This document shows positions 47,570 through 57,143 of a DNA stretch of 64,000 bases, piece after piece. The stretch lies in the NCBI RefSeq assembly GCF_030272615.1, contig NC_081413.1, positions 566,075,010-566,139,009 on the forward strand, given 5' to 3'. Under the pieces are notes generated by a model, which worked only from the letters and a program-made list of their open reading frames with translations, did no database searches and was not told where the DNA came from. How positions within the stretch are numbered: position 1 is the stretch's first letter; the number at the start of each line of letters is the position of its first letter. This stretch comes from Cryptomeria japonica. Lineage: Eukaryota > Streptophyta > Pinopsida > Cupressales > Cupressaceae. The position numbers and the translations under genes were made by a program.

Positions 47570-48744
47570 TGATAATTCTAGCAAAACATTCAAAAGAAGA
47601 AGGAAATAAAAACACTATTATACTATGCAAACCATATATTTGAGCTCATTCCTTGACCTCCATTGTTTCTCTTTCTCCTCCAAATTATTGTGGATCTCAC
47701 CTCCAAAATGCAAGTGTATGCAAGCAAGATTATAATTCAAAAAATGATAGCGTAAGGATACTAGAGACATGGTCCTCAAAATGATTGAAAGAGGTCTCCA
47801 ATTTATAGAATTTGGAGAGAGATGAGACAAGAATTCGATGGATGAGATCGATTCAATCTGACGGTCGACATCGCATGCAAAGGGGAGTCTCTTGGGAAAT
47901 TGCCATTTTGATGGCAAGTGGAAGATGAGTTAGAAGGACAATTCCATTTTCGACACTTGGTCGAAAATGGAAACTTTGCCTTTGAGAGAGGAGACAAGTG
48001 ATTCACTTTTTAGAAAGTGAATCACTTAAGTGAAGACATTTGAGTGAGGTGGAAATTAATAATTAATAATTATTAATTTCACTCATAAAATCAAATTAGC
48101 CAATTAATATTAAAAATATATATATTAATTGTGACATGGAAAAAAATATGGTGAATAAATAAATATATATTTATTTATTCAAAAAGGGACATGTTAGTAA
48201 GAAAGGGGATTAACTAATTATTTAATTAATTAACCTAGGGGAAATGATTTGAATAAATTAAGATACCAACCCTAATGATGAATTAAGTCCCAATAGTGAT
48301 GATTGATTGGCTAATAATTGATGAAAATTAATGACAATTGACTGAATTTGACAACAAAATAGGACAAAGGATCGAAAAAGACCCAAAATTGATAATGATT
48401 TTGATAAGAGACTGATAAGATTGATTGATAATGACTTGATAATATTAATTGATATTGAGGTTGATAATTAATGACTAATTAATTATCAACAAAGAGGGAA
48501 TTAAGTCTAATTATCAAGATGATACCAATTCGAATGATTTAAAAATGTTTTTAAAAAAAAAGCCAATTATAATGATTTAGGACCAAATGTGATTGAACAA
48601 GATTGATGAGGGTTGGATTTGAAATGAATTGAAACCAGAGGAATGACACAATGCAACATATGATGAAAATCAAATGTGACATAGAAGACATGCTAAGAAT
48701 TAGGTTAGCAATGTAAGAGTGATGACCAATTTTGAGTGACTACA
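47570..48744 (-). repeat. 5' LTR of element F
   Basis: 1,175 bp, parallel to 32,533-33,706. It contains two perfect hairpins: arms 47,942-47,954 and 47,960-47,972 (loop acttg), and arms 47,996-48,009 and 48,014-48,027 (loop ttag). A TATA-like box lies on the minus strand near 47,801-47,808. Confidence 0.92.
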
Positions 48745-49399
48745 CAGACATTTAAAATATAGAAACCCTTGTTATAAAATCTTAGAACATATTCCAACAC
48801 CAAGAAGTAGGGTTATTTTAGAGATTTTGGAAGTAACTACACATCAAATTTTGGGTGCCTTTGAAAAGAAAGTGGTATGATGAAATCTTTGGGCATAAAA
48901 TAGATGTAATGCACTCCATACTACTGTTGCACAATATTTTGGTCGATGATAGATTTAAAATAGTAAAGGAACGTGTATGGAACAACCAAATTCTTATCAT
49001 TATAAACAATGAATATTTTATGATCCTTTTATGATGTGTAAGTTGAGAATATTTTATGAAAGGTCCCTAAATGAATACACTTTAAACTGATTTTAGCAAT
49101 GACTATCGGTTGTAGACAAAATGAATGGTTTTTGGATTAGGATGGTACACAAAATCTACTATCAAAAGGTTGTCAAAAATTCTTGGGACTAGGAGGTGTG
49201 AATTGGCCTACTCTTCTGCTTTTCATTCCATCAAAATCTGAGTTTGATTGTCATCATTTACTTTTCCAAATTCTTCACACGTAACTCCTAAATCAATTTC
49301 CTACACACAAAATGAGGAAAATAGGTTTGTTGATGGGGGCTTTCCTAGGTCAAATAGGTTTGAATATACCTTGAAGTGTGCAATGTGGAAGGTTTGTAT
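48745..49399. other. Spacer without a recognised gene
   Basis: AT-rich DNA with short frames only. Confidence 0.5.
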
Positions 49400-49900
49400 T
49401 CTTTTTTTTTTAATCGATAAAAGGCCAAAGCTAAAGAATTTTATTAGTTAAAAAATAGTTACAATTACACCTCCATTCAGTGTGGGAACCAGTAGGAAAG
49501 AATGGAGGAAAGAAAACCTCCGGTCTAGCCCAGATCCTGTAAGGATCAAAAAAATGAAATTTAAGCTACAATAATGGGGATGACAATGGTTCCCTAGCTA
49601 GGATAGTCTAAGTTACAATAATGGGGATGATAATGGTTCCCCGACCAGGATAGTCTTGAAGAGGGCATGAGAGAATCCCTTCTGTAAATTAGAGCAGCGA
49701 CCTTTCGATCTCTTGGGGTGACCCTTCTTTAAGTAAGTGACATCCCTGTCTTTACCTGAAATAATATGGTGAGGCAGGCCCTACCCCCTAAATAGTACAA
49801 ATGCTCCAAATATTTCTTACCAGAATGTTAGAAAAAGAAAAACGAACAAAGATCAGCTTCTAAATCAAATTGCACAATTGATCATACCTACAAGATGGTC
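49400..49900 (-). mobile_element. Probable 3' end of a LINE or related retroposon
   Basis: A T run (49,400-49,411) followed by aatcgataaaaggccaaagc reads on the minus strand as a unique 3' tail ending in A residues, which is typical of plant LINE 3' ends. It includes a tandem pair of about 52 bp (49,567-49,655, acaataatggggatgacaat type). No coding part is recognised and the 5' limit is unknown. Confidence 0.45.
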
Positions 49901-50480
49901 ACCCCGTTAACATAAAAACATAAAAACTCAAGATATTAGCCACATAAAATTTCCAAAAAACATAATGAATGGTCATTGCTCAAGACCCATCCTCATAGAT
50001 TAATGGATAAGCTAATTATACAATCAAGAGGCAAACTCTCCATAAAAAGTTCTGCATAGATAGCATGGTGGGCTACCTTCCATCATAGGTTTCAGTTCAA
50101 ACAGAGATCCCTCCATGCCCTAATTGTATGTCATGGGAAAGATTAAGTGAAATGAAAGGCTATCAAAGTGAGCCCAGTCCTAAAGCTAATACTAGAAATA
50201 ACTAGGAAGAAACTAAATTTGAGAGAAGGATGAATAATGATATATATATCTGAGCCTATATATCTGAAAGAACCTGATTAAAAGGCTAACATTTTTGTAT
50301 ATATATAAGCATATATACATATATCTATATATAAATATGCATATATAGTTGTATGTCTATATATATTCAAAATATGTAAATCTATATTATGACAATAAAA
50401 GGCATTTAAAGCTTGAAGTTCACAGAGATAGTTTTAGCAAAGCATAAACATATTTATGAGACATTTTATCAAAGATATCT
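49901..50480. other. Spacer without a recognised gene; TA-rich run
   Basis: Contains a TA-rich imperfect repeat at about 50,238-50,370 (atatatacatatatctatat type). No coding signal. Confidence 0.5.
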
Positions 50481-51522
50481 AAGCTAAGTAAAAACATCCA
50501 AATGTAATTGGTCTGTTACTTCTGAAAACATAAAAGGAGTTCCTCGAAAACAAAAGCATACCACCACAAAGATCAAACTACACAAAAGGAACCCAGGATG
50601 CAGAAACACATTTTTACCAGTCTTCATTTTTGTCAAACCGGCAACAGACATTTTATATGAACTGATAATACTCTGTGATGAGTTACCAACTGGCATTTTG
50701 TGATGAGTTACCATCCACCGATTGTTTGACGGTGCCAACACATAAATGGTGCTTTTTGTGTCGTGGTACCAAGTATGTCCAGGTTCATTGAACCTAGGAA
50801 ATTGTTATGTACTCTTATTGGACCGACATGAAATCAGATTCCTTTATAAGGACATCACGTCTAGGGTTTTAGGTTGTAGATGTGGTTGTAGCAAAAGTTT
50901 ATGTTGTTGCTAGGGTTTAAGGTGGTTGAGGAATTGGAGAGAATATGAATGTGTATAAGACTGAATTAATGTTGGAGTGCATTAGGAATGAGCTATCAAG
51001 TATCTAACCGAGCAGTCTATGCTACTAGCTAGATCAAACACTTGTTGATTACTCACATCTTTGACAAGTTTGTAGCCTTTAACTGGGTAGGCCCAAAAGC
51101 CTTTTGTAAATCCTCTAACAAGGTGGTTCACATATGAGGATCTAAAATCCTCTAGCAAGGTAGTCTTTAATTGAACTTATGTCCTAACAGAGATTGAGAT
51201 TCCTAATAGGATCTGTTCTGGTAAAGAACATTGTAAGACCTTAACCAGTCTGACTTTAACTGGTCTGGTTCCTATTCTGCAGATAGTTACTTGTGAGTTT
51301 CATCTCATCGTGGTTTTTCCCATTTGGGTTTCCACATCAAAATCTCTTGTGTTATGGTGTTTTTGCTTCTATGGGTGAATGCATTATTAGCTATTTGCTT
51401 TGCATGTGTGTTAACCGGTTTGTCTACTAAACTGTTTTATCAGTTTACTATTAGTCTTGCAAAGTGTTTAAGTATAGAGATTTTTGGCATACTAATTCAC
51501 CCCCCCCTCTTAGTATTCATCA
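50480..51522 (+). repeat. 5' LTR of element C (left limit uncertain)
   Basis: Ends ttcatca. Promoter-like tttataag at 50,843-50,850. Shared U5 motif gtggtttttcccatttgggt at 51,310-51,329, then ttgtgttatggtgttttt, and a C tract in attcacccccccctcttagt (51,494-51,513). Several ctaacaagg-like words lie at 51,060-51,200. The left limit is a guess. Confidence 0.6.
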
Positions 51523-51524
51523 AT

Positions 51525-51536
51525 TGGTATCAGAGC
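51525..51536 (+). promoter_or_regulatory. Primer binding site of element C
   Basis: Plus-strand tggtatcagagc, initiator-Met type, two bases after the 5' LTR. Confidence 0.92.
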
Positions 51537-51572
51537 CTGCCTTTCTATAAGTTTAACCACTTGGAAAGAGAT

Positions 51573-52784
51573 ATGGGGGAATACTCTATAAGGGAACTTA
51601 CACATTGGCTCACTCAGTCTAAGCAAGCCTATGATGATCTTATGGTCAAATACAAGGCATCTCAAACAAAAAGAAGAGAACATGCTGAAAAGCTGATGGA
51701 GCTATCTGAAAATAGTTCTTCAGATGAAGCAGACATGGAAGCCCTAATTGCACAAGTAAATAAGTTGAATGAATCAAACTCCAACCTAAGAAAGGAGTTG
51801 GAAGGACTGACTATCCGGATGTGTCAAGAGCTTTAGAACCGGAGGAAAGCTGAAGATCTAGTGAAAGAAAGAGATCATGAGATCTCCAAGCTAAAACAAG
51901 AGATCAGTGCCCTAACTGCTCAACTCCATGCAAGCAAAGTGGAAAAGGAAGACATGCAAGGAGAACTAAACATTGCCATCTCTGAGAATGAAAACCTGTT
52001 GGAAACAAATGCTGCTATTTCCAAAGAACTCTCTAAGTCAAAGGAAATACTTACTAAGTTCAACAAGAATACTGTCAAGCTAGAGTAAAAGCTTGAATCT
52101 ACCAAACCAGTCAAGAATACCAATGGACTTGGTTATTCTGGTCATGAGGAAGGTGAGACCTCTAGTACAAATGCTAGAACATCAAAAAAACAACTGGCAT
52201 CAAAGGATAAAGGTAAGTAAAAGTTCAAACCTATTTGCTTCAACTGTCTTAAAGAAGGACATACTGCAAATGTGTGTAGGAGTAAGGTTTACAACAATTT
52301 TCCTTATTTCCTAAATGATAAGCCTAGATCCTATAGATTCAATGGTAACTGTTATGCATGCAACAAGTATGGGCATAGAGCATATGAATGCAGGTCAATT
52401 ATGAACAACATTGATAGATATCCTCAGAGGACCCAAGGAGTTGGTCCTGAACCTTTTGTGAACTAGAATCACAACCGGTTTAATGCCTTCAATCATCAGC
52501 AAAGAAGTGGTGGCTATCAAGCGGCAACCGAATGGAGAGAAAACTATATGGTCTGTCATGGTCATGGTCACACTGCTGCAACATGCAAAAGGAAGAATGG
52601 AAACACAAACAATGGACCTTGGAGAGCACCTGGATTGGTCTGCTATCACTGCAACAAACTAGGTCACATTGCCAGATTCAGTAGATCAAGAAAGAACATA
52701 TCTGATGATATACCGGTCACTTCAAAAGGAAACATTGATGTTGACACTGTTCAAGTGGATATGAACAAAACTTGGAAGAAGTAA
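51573..52784 (+). pseudogene. ORF1 of element C: coiled coil and zinc knuckles
   Basis: One reading frame of 404 codons from ATG 51,573 (MGEYSIRELTHWLTQSKQAY) to the stop at 52,782. It is broken only by TAG (51,834), TAA (52,086), TAA (52,218) and TAG (52,464). Residues 1-170 are charged, heptad-rich coiled coil. Knuckles: CFNCLKEGHTANVC (about 52,236) and CYACNKYGHRAYEC (about 52,350) are complete. MVCHGHGHTAATC (about 52,550) is degraded. CYHCNKLGHIARFS (about 52,640) has lost the last Cys. The start lies about 37 bp after the primer site. Layout and length match ORF1 of A (452 codons) and B (386). Likely a nucleocapsid-type RNA-binding structural protein. Confidence 0.87.
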
Positions 52785-53299
52785 CTAGCGGTGTTACAAG
52801 AGGAACCGGTTTCTGCACCTAGTGTGGAAATCACAGAACCAGCAAACTAAGCTTCAAAAAAGCTTAGGGGGAGCAAACGGCGAAATGTTTCGAACCCTCA
52901 GTTTACATCGGTAAAAGACCTTAACTGGTATATGATACCTATCATTTGACAGAAGACCAGAAATGGTAAAAGGAAAATTAGGGTTTACACCCTAATGGAG
53001 GAGCATTAATGATGGTAGGTGAGGAATATGCTTAAAAGTTATTTTCAAATCATTTCTCACTATCAGTTTTCAAGTGAAGAAAAGTTTTTCAAAGAGAAGA
53101 GCGATGAAAAGGTGATTTGAGCTGAGATTTTGAGAAATTGAGAAACCGCGAAGGAGATTCAAATTCAAACTACAAATGGTAAGGTGAAGAACACAAAGCA
53201 GTGATTCAGCAACCGATGGAGTGTGAAGTGAAGGAGAATCTACAAGCCCTAAATTCACGCATTTTAAAAGGTATTTCTCGAGTTCTTAAAATTTCTATC
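52785..53299 (+). other. Spacer between ORF1 and ORF2 of element C, with an internal polypurine tract
   Basis: 515 bp without a continuing frame. At 52,862-52,876 it contains gcttagggggagcaa, identical to the string at 56,851-56,865 just before the 3' end, so one polypurine module occurs both centrally and terminally. Confidence 0.7.
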
Positions 53300-56200
53300 A
53301 TGGCTTCCGCATCTCATACTACTTCTAGTGCATTTGTCAAGTCTGCGATTTTTATTCAATGAAAGTCTAAGTATAATGCCCTATCACAAGTTCCAGCTAG
53401 TGTGATAGTAGAAGAGGGAATTTCTGACTACATAGATTGCAAGATTGAAGACCTAGGGTCTCTAGCTATCCACTCCCAGTTAGGTTTATTTTGTGGAAAG
53501 GATAAGAAGATCAAACCAGAGTATAATATTTTGGAGAAGAAGAAGCTCCACAATGTTGTTTACTTCCTCGAGGATTTCAATGAGGATCATATAAGGATCA
53601 TTCTGAGCAGAGTCCATGGTGACAAGATGTACCTTTAGAGAAAACATGATATCATGTCGTAGGCAATTCATGCAGTCACTAGTTTCTGCAACACAGGGGA
53701 AGTGCTAGCCCTAAGGATGGTAAGAAAAATTGAAATGTCCAAGCTCACCAGTTCAATGAGCGAATCACGAGGCATGATAGTTAATTCTATCAAGGATGAT
53801 CTGGTTAAGTATGCCTACATCGTGATAGGCTATCGAACATTCTCTACCAGCAGAATTAACTCTGTGTCTGCTGCAATGGTAAATGCTACTTACTGGATGA
53901 TAAAGGAGGATGCATCATTTGACCTGTGCACCAGTATGCAGAGACAACTCCTGTTGAATCTGAAGTTGATCAAACAGGATAATGCACTAAGGTTCAAGTT
54001 TGCACAACTACTAGTTGGGTTGTTCTTCTATTTCCAAGACTACTTTCCAGGAGTAGGAGATGTCCAGTGGTGTGCTGACCAACTAGTGACCAAGCAAATC
54101 AATGAAAGCATTCAAGCAATCGGAACTAGTTACCCTGATGTTTTGAACAAGTATTTTGATGAGTTCAAAAGGAAAATGAGCTAAAGAATGAGGATATCAG
54201 GTGACATCGTCAAGAAATATGAAGACGATATCTGATTCACCATCCAAGTGGATAAATGCATAATGGAGGCTATTGAGCCCAGACAGGAAGAAGTAGAGCC
54301 AATGGGCTATGAGGTGATGTACAATATGCTAGAAGGGTATGCCTCTACCCTTATTGCCTCACCTCTTGACCCTAAGTCAAAGAGGATCAGAACCTATCTG
54401 GAAAGGGTTACACTGGTCGAGGAACCCTCTACAAAGAAAGGAAAAGAACCTGTAGTGAAGAAGGCAAAGGTAGTGCCTGCAGCATTAGCACTAGTTACAA
54501 CAGCAAGTCCAAAAGTGACCAAATGGTCACCGGCCAAGAAGAAACCAGAAGCAGCACCGGCTAAAGTCTTCGAGAGGAAAAGGAAGACAAAAAGAAATAC
54601 ACTTGACTCAGAGGAAACTATGTTTGAGGAGCAGCCCAAGAAGGTGAGATAGACAAGAAAGAAGACAAAGAATGAACCGACATCATCTGCATCAGTAAAT
54701 ATTGATATCTCCTCCTATAAACCTTTGACACATTGTCAAAGAACAATAAAGAATATTAGAAGAAAATTGCTACATGATTTAATTGAGTATTTTGATGACT
54801 TTAATGATGATGAATTTAGTAGTTGAAAAGGAAATAATTTAGTATTTATGTGTTAATGACCGGTCGCCTTCAGAAATTAGATCTGAAACATTGGATTCTT
54901 TGTATAAGTCCTTAGACAATAAATGGCTCATTGCCATAGAGCAAAAATAGGAAATGAGAGAAAAAGTTTTTGCTGAACATTTTCCTAATGTATCAAATTC
55001 AGAATTGTTCGATGTAATGAACAAATACAAAGGTCTTTTCTTCATGAGAAGAAGAAGACTCCTGTTACTGGAAGGGAAGGGTAAGGAAGTGCTCAAGGAC
55101 ACGCACACTCATGCTCTAGAAGCTCTAAAGATGCATCGAGTGGCTGAAGCCAATCAACAAGCTGAGAAAGAACTAGTTATATCCAAACTGGATGAAGTAC
55201 TTGATGATGAAGGAAATCTGGTTGATGAACTGGTCAACACTATTGATGTCGATGCCTTGGACGTAGAAGATGTTACTCAGGGAACACCATTTGAGGCAAC
55301 AAGATAGGAGCAACAAGATGAATAGGTTGATAAGAAAGCCGAGGATAGATAGGAAGTGGCAAAGGAATGGACCGAGCAGAGGAAAAAGGATGAAGAAAAG
55401 AAGAAGAAAAAGGATGAAGAAGAGAAGAAGAAAAAGGATGAAGAAGAGAAGAAGAAGAAAGATGAAGAGGAGGAGAAGAAGAATGATGAAGAAGAGAAAA
55501 AGAAGCAAGAAGATGAAAAGAAAAAGAAAGAAAAGGAAGACAAGGAAGAGGAGAAGAGGAAGGAAGCAGAGAAGAAGAAGAAGAAGGAAGAGGAAGAAAA
55601 AGAAGAGGAGAAGAGGAAGGAAGCAGAGAAGAGGAAGAAGAAGGAAGAGGAAGAAAAAAAAGAGGAGAAGAGGAGAGAAGCAAAGAAGAAAAAAGCAGAG
55701 GAGGATAAGGAAGTGGAGAAGAAGAGAGAAGTAGAGAAGAAGAAAGTGGAAGAGGACAAGGCAGGAGAAGCGGAGAAGAGCATCCAGATGGAGACTCTGA
55801 AGGCAATCAGGAGTCAAGCCAAACTAGCTGATCTCACTAGTCGTATCGATCTCTAGTCTGCAAGTGAGATGCAGCTAAAGTAGAGCATCAAGGTTACTCA
55901 AGAGCACCTTGAAATTATTCGAAGGAAGAAGGAGTAGGATGTAATTCAAGCGGTTGTGGAAACTCTTACCGATTTGATACCCAGTACAAATCTTCTCGAC
56001 ACTGATTCATCACTAGCTAAACTTAAGCTCCTATGTACAGTAGTGGATGATCAGGTGCAGAGCCTAGAAGAGGCAGCAGAGGCAAATGTCAAGAAGGAGC
56101 ATCAAAAATCTCTTAATATAGCTCTGGTGAAGAAGTTGAATGAGCTTCGGTCTGAACTGCAAAAAGACCAAAAGGATATAAGGGATGCTCTAGATGAGGA

Positions 56201-56654
56201 GAATCTGCTACTCAGCAAGATCTGCCAACCCCATCTATTCTATGATGATGTGCTAGCTCAAAAGCAAAAGCTTCAAATAGACTTGCAGTCCTACATGAGC
56301 ACATTCAAGCCACCTTATGGTTCTTTTACAACTTATGGGCAAACCGTTCACCAGTTTCACATCCAATCAGCAAAAATGGAGCAAGAGATCAGCACCCGGT
56401 CTAGAGATTTGTAGGACCTACAACTGGTTCTACTCCCACAATTGCAAATGTTTCAAAAGAGCTATCTAAACATAGATGCCTTAACAGTTACATAGGAGAT
56501 GAGCACAATTGATGTCATGGAAGACCAGGTCTCCTAGATGCAGACAAAGAAAGAAGTAGCCACCTCCCTACTTGAGTCCTAGTCTTTGTCGATGAAACAA
56601 TTCTTGCAGGACTATAAATCTGTTTTTGACAAGTATTATTCAGTATTGTTATAA
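53300..56654 (+). pseudogene. ORF2 of element C, conserved unknown protein
   Basis: Start ATG 53,300 (MASASHTTSSAFVKSA), end at the stop 56,652-56,654; about 1,118 codons with one frameshift near 54,850. Outside the frameshift zone I count 18 in-frame stops, 14 of them TAG. N-terminal domain: VEEGISDYIDCKIEDLG (53,408), IILSRVHGDKMYL (53,600), SRINSVSAAMVNATY (53,850), FDLCTSMQRQLLLNL (53,920) and LRFKFAQLLVGLFFYFQDYF (53,990), matching A and B. Middle: Lys/Ala/Pro-rich with KVTKWSPAKKKPEAAPAK (about 54,510). Then a helical module (54,860-55,300), a Lys/Glu stretch (55,375-55,780) coded by almost pure purine DNA, and a C-terminal coiled coil (55,956-56,414). No enzyme motif. Function unknown. 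Confidence 0.8.
55375..55780 (+). repeat. Purine-rich tandem repeats inside ORF2 of element C
   Basis: About 400 bp consisting almost only of A and G on the plus strand. First part: five units of 24 bp (about 55,386-55,505, word aaggatgaagaagagaagaa) coding for an eight-residue KDEEEKKK pattern. Second part: about two and a half units of 57 bp (about 55,548-55,690, word gaggagaagaggaaggaagc) coding for EEKRKEAEK plus K/E runs. Because the units keep the reading frame, they probably expanded while the gene was still coding. Confidence 0.9.
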
Positions 56655-56710
56655 ACTTTGATTATTTTAATATCAAATGAAAACAGGGTTGTTCAGCCGT
56701 ACTTTGCCAT

Positions 56711-56865
56711 TGTTGGCAAAGGGGGAGAAGAATTCTATTTGGGAGAAGTATCTGCTAATCAAAATTTTGATATATGCTCTGAATATCTCAATGTTTATGC
56801 TCTATATGCAAAAGTGTTATACATTGTATTGTTAAAGGGATAGTGTATATGCTTAGGGGGAGCAA
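56711..56865 (+). promoter_or_regulatory. Upstream polypurine tracts of element C
   Basis: Two extra tracts before the terminal one: ttgttggcaaagggggagaa (56,709-56,728) and gcttagggggagcaa (56,851-56,865). Confidence 0.75.
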
Positions 56866-56942
56866 TTTTTCTAATGGCATGATTTTGTTATAAAACACTT
56901 AGATGTCAAAATTTTATTTTCCTAAGTGTTGCCATCAATGCT

Positions 56943-56954
56943 AAAGGGGGAGAT
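56943..56954 (+). promoter_or_regulatory. Polypurine tract of element C
   Basis: Plus-strand aaagggggagat abuts the 3' LTR start at 56,955. It is nearly the same as the tract of element B. Confidence 0.92.
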
Positions 56955-57143
56955 TGTTCGCATTTTTGATGTTTATGTTGTGATTGTCATTGATGGACAC
57001 ACACTTGCATTAAGATCTCCTTTATATGTATGAGTTAGAACATAACTGGCATTTGTTCCAACTGGTATGTTGTATAATAGTCTTTAGACTATTGGTGTTT
57101 TCGCTAGTACATTCGGGTCAAAATTTTGACGGTAAATCATCGG
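56955..57143 (+). repeat. 3' LTR of element C, first 189 bp only
   Basis: Begins tgttcgcatttttgatgttt. It is cut at 57,143/57,144 by the left end of element D. The remainder is expected after the right LTR of D, outside the window. Confidence 0.75.

Larger units (their letters stand above)
32533..48744 (-). mobile_element. LTR retrotransposon F, non-autonomous, minus strand, with element E inside
   Basis: Two LTRs of about 1.17 kb at 32,533-33,706 and 47,570-48,744 enclose an internal region of about 6.0 kb (without element E). The minus-strand LTR start is TGTAGTGACTC or TGTAGTCACTC, and the end is AATTATCA. A polypurine tract at 33,707-33,725 sets the direction. The internal region has one long broken ORF (43,729-46,770) and no polymerase motifs. 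Flanks do not show a matching 5 bp duplication (gtata on the left, cagac on the right), so the ends may have been altered. The superfamily is not certain; the LTR start resembles that of the gypsy-like element E. Confidence 0.85.
50480..57143 (+). mobile_element. LTR retrotransposon C, non-autonomous, copia-like ends, plus strand, interrupted by D
   Basis: The 5' LTR ends at 51,522. The internal region runs from 51,523 to 56,954 with primer site, ORF1, ORF2 and polypurine tracts. The 3' LTR starts at 56,955 (tgttcgcatttttgatg) but is cut after 189 bp by element D. The rest of the 3' LTR is expected beyond the window. The start of the 5' LTR is not found: no tgttcgc-like start is visible to its left, so the left end may be truncated. 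Same gene layout as A and B, no polymerase genes. Confidence 0.85.

Noticed and set aside
51324-51572. Hydrophobic N-terminal extension of ORF1 of element C (looks like a signal peptide)
   Set aside because: It runs through the LTR and primer site; the ATG at 51,573 after the primer site is the plausible start. A similar chance frame exists in the B LTRs.
55173-55817. Long leucine/phenylalanine/serine-rich open frames on the minus strand opposite the Lys/Glu tract
   Set aside because: They are the complement of the purine-rich repeats; poly-Leu, poly-Ser and poly-Phe frames arise automatically and have no family motif.
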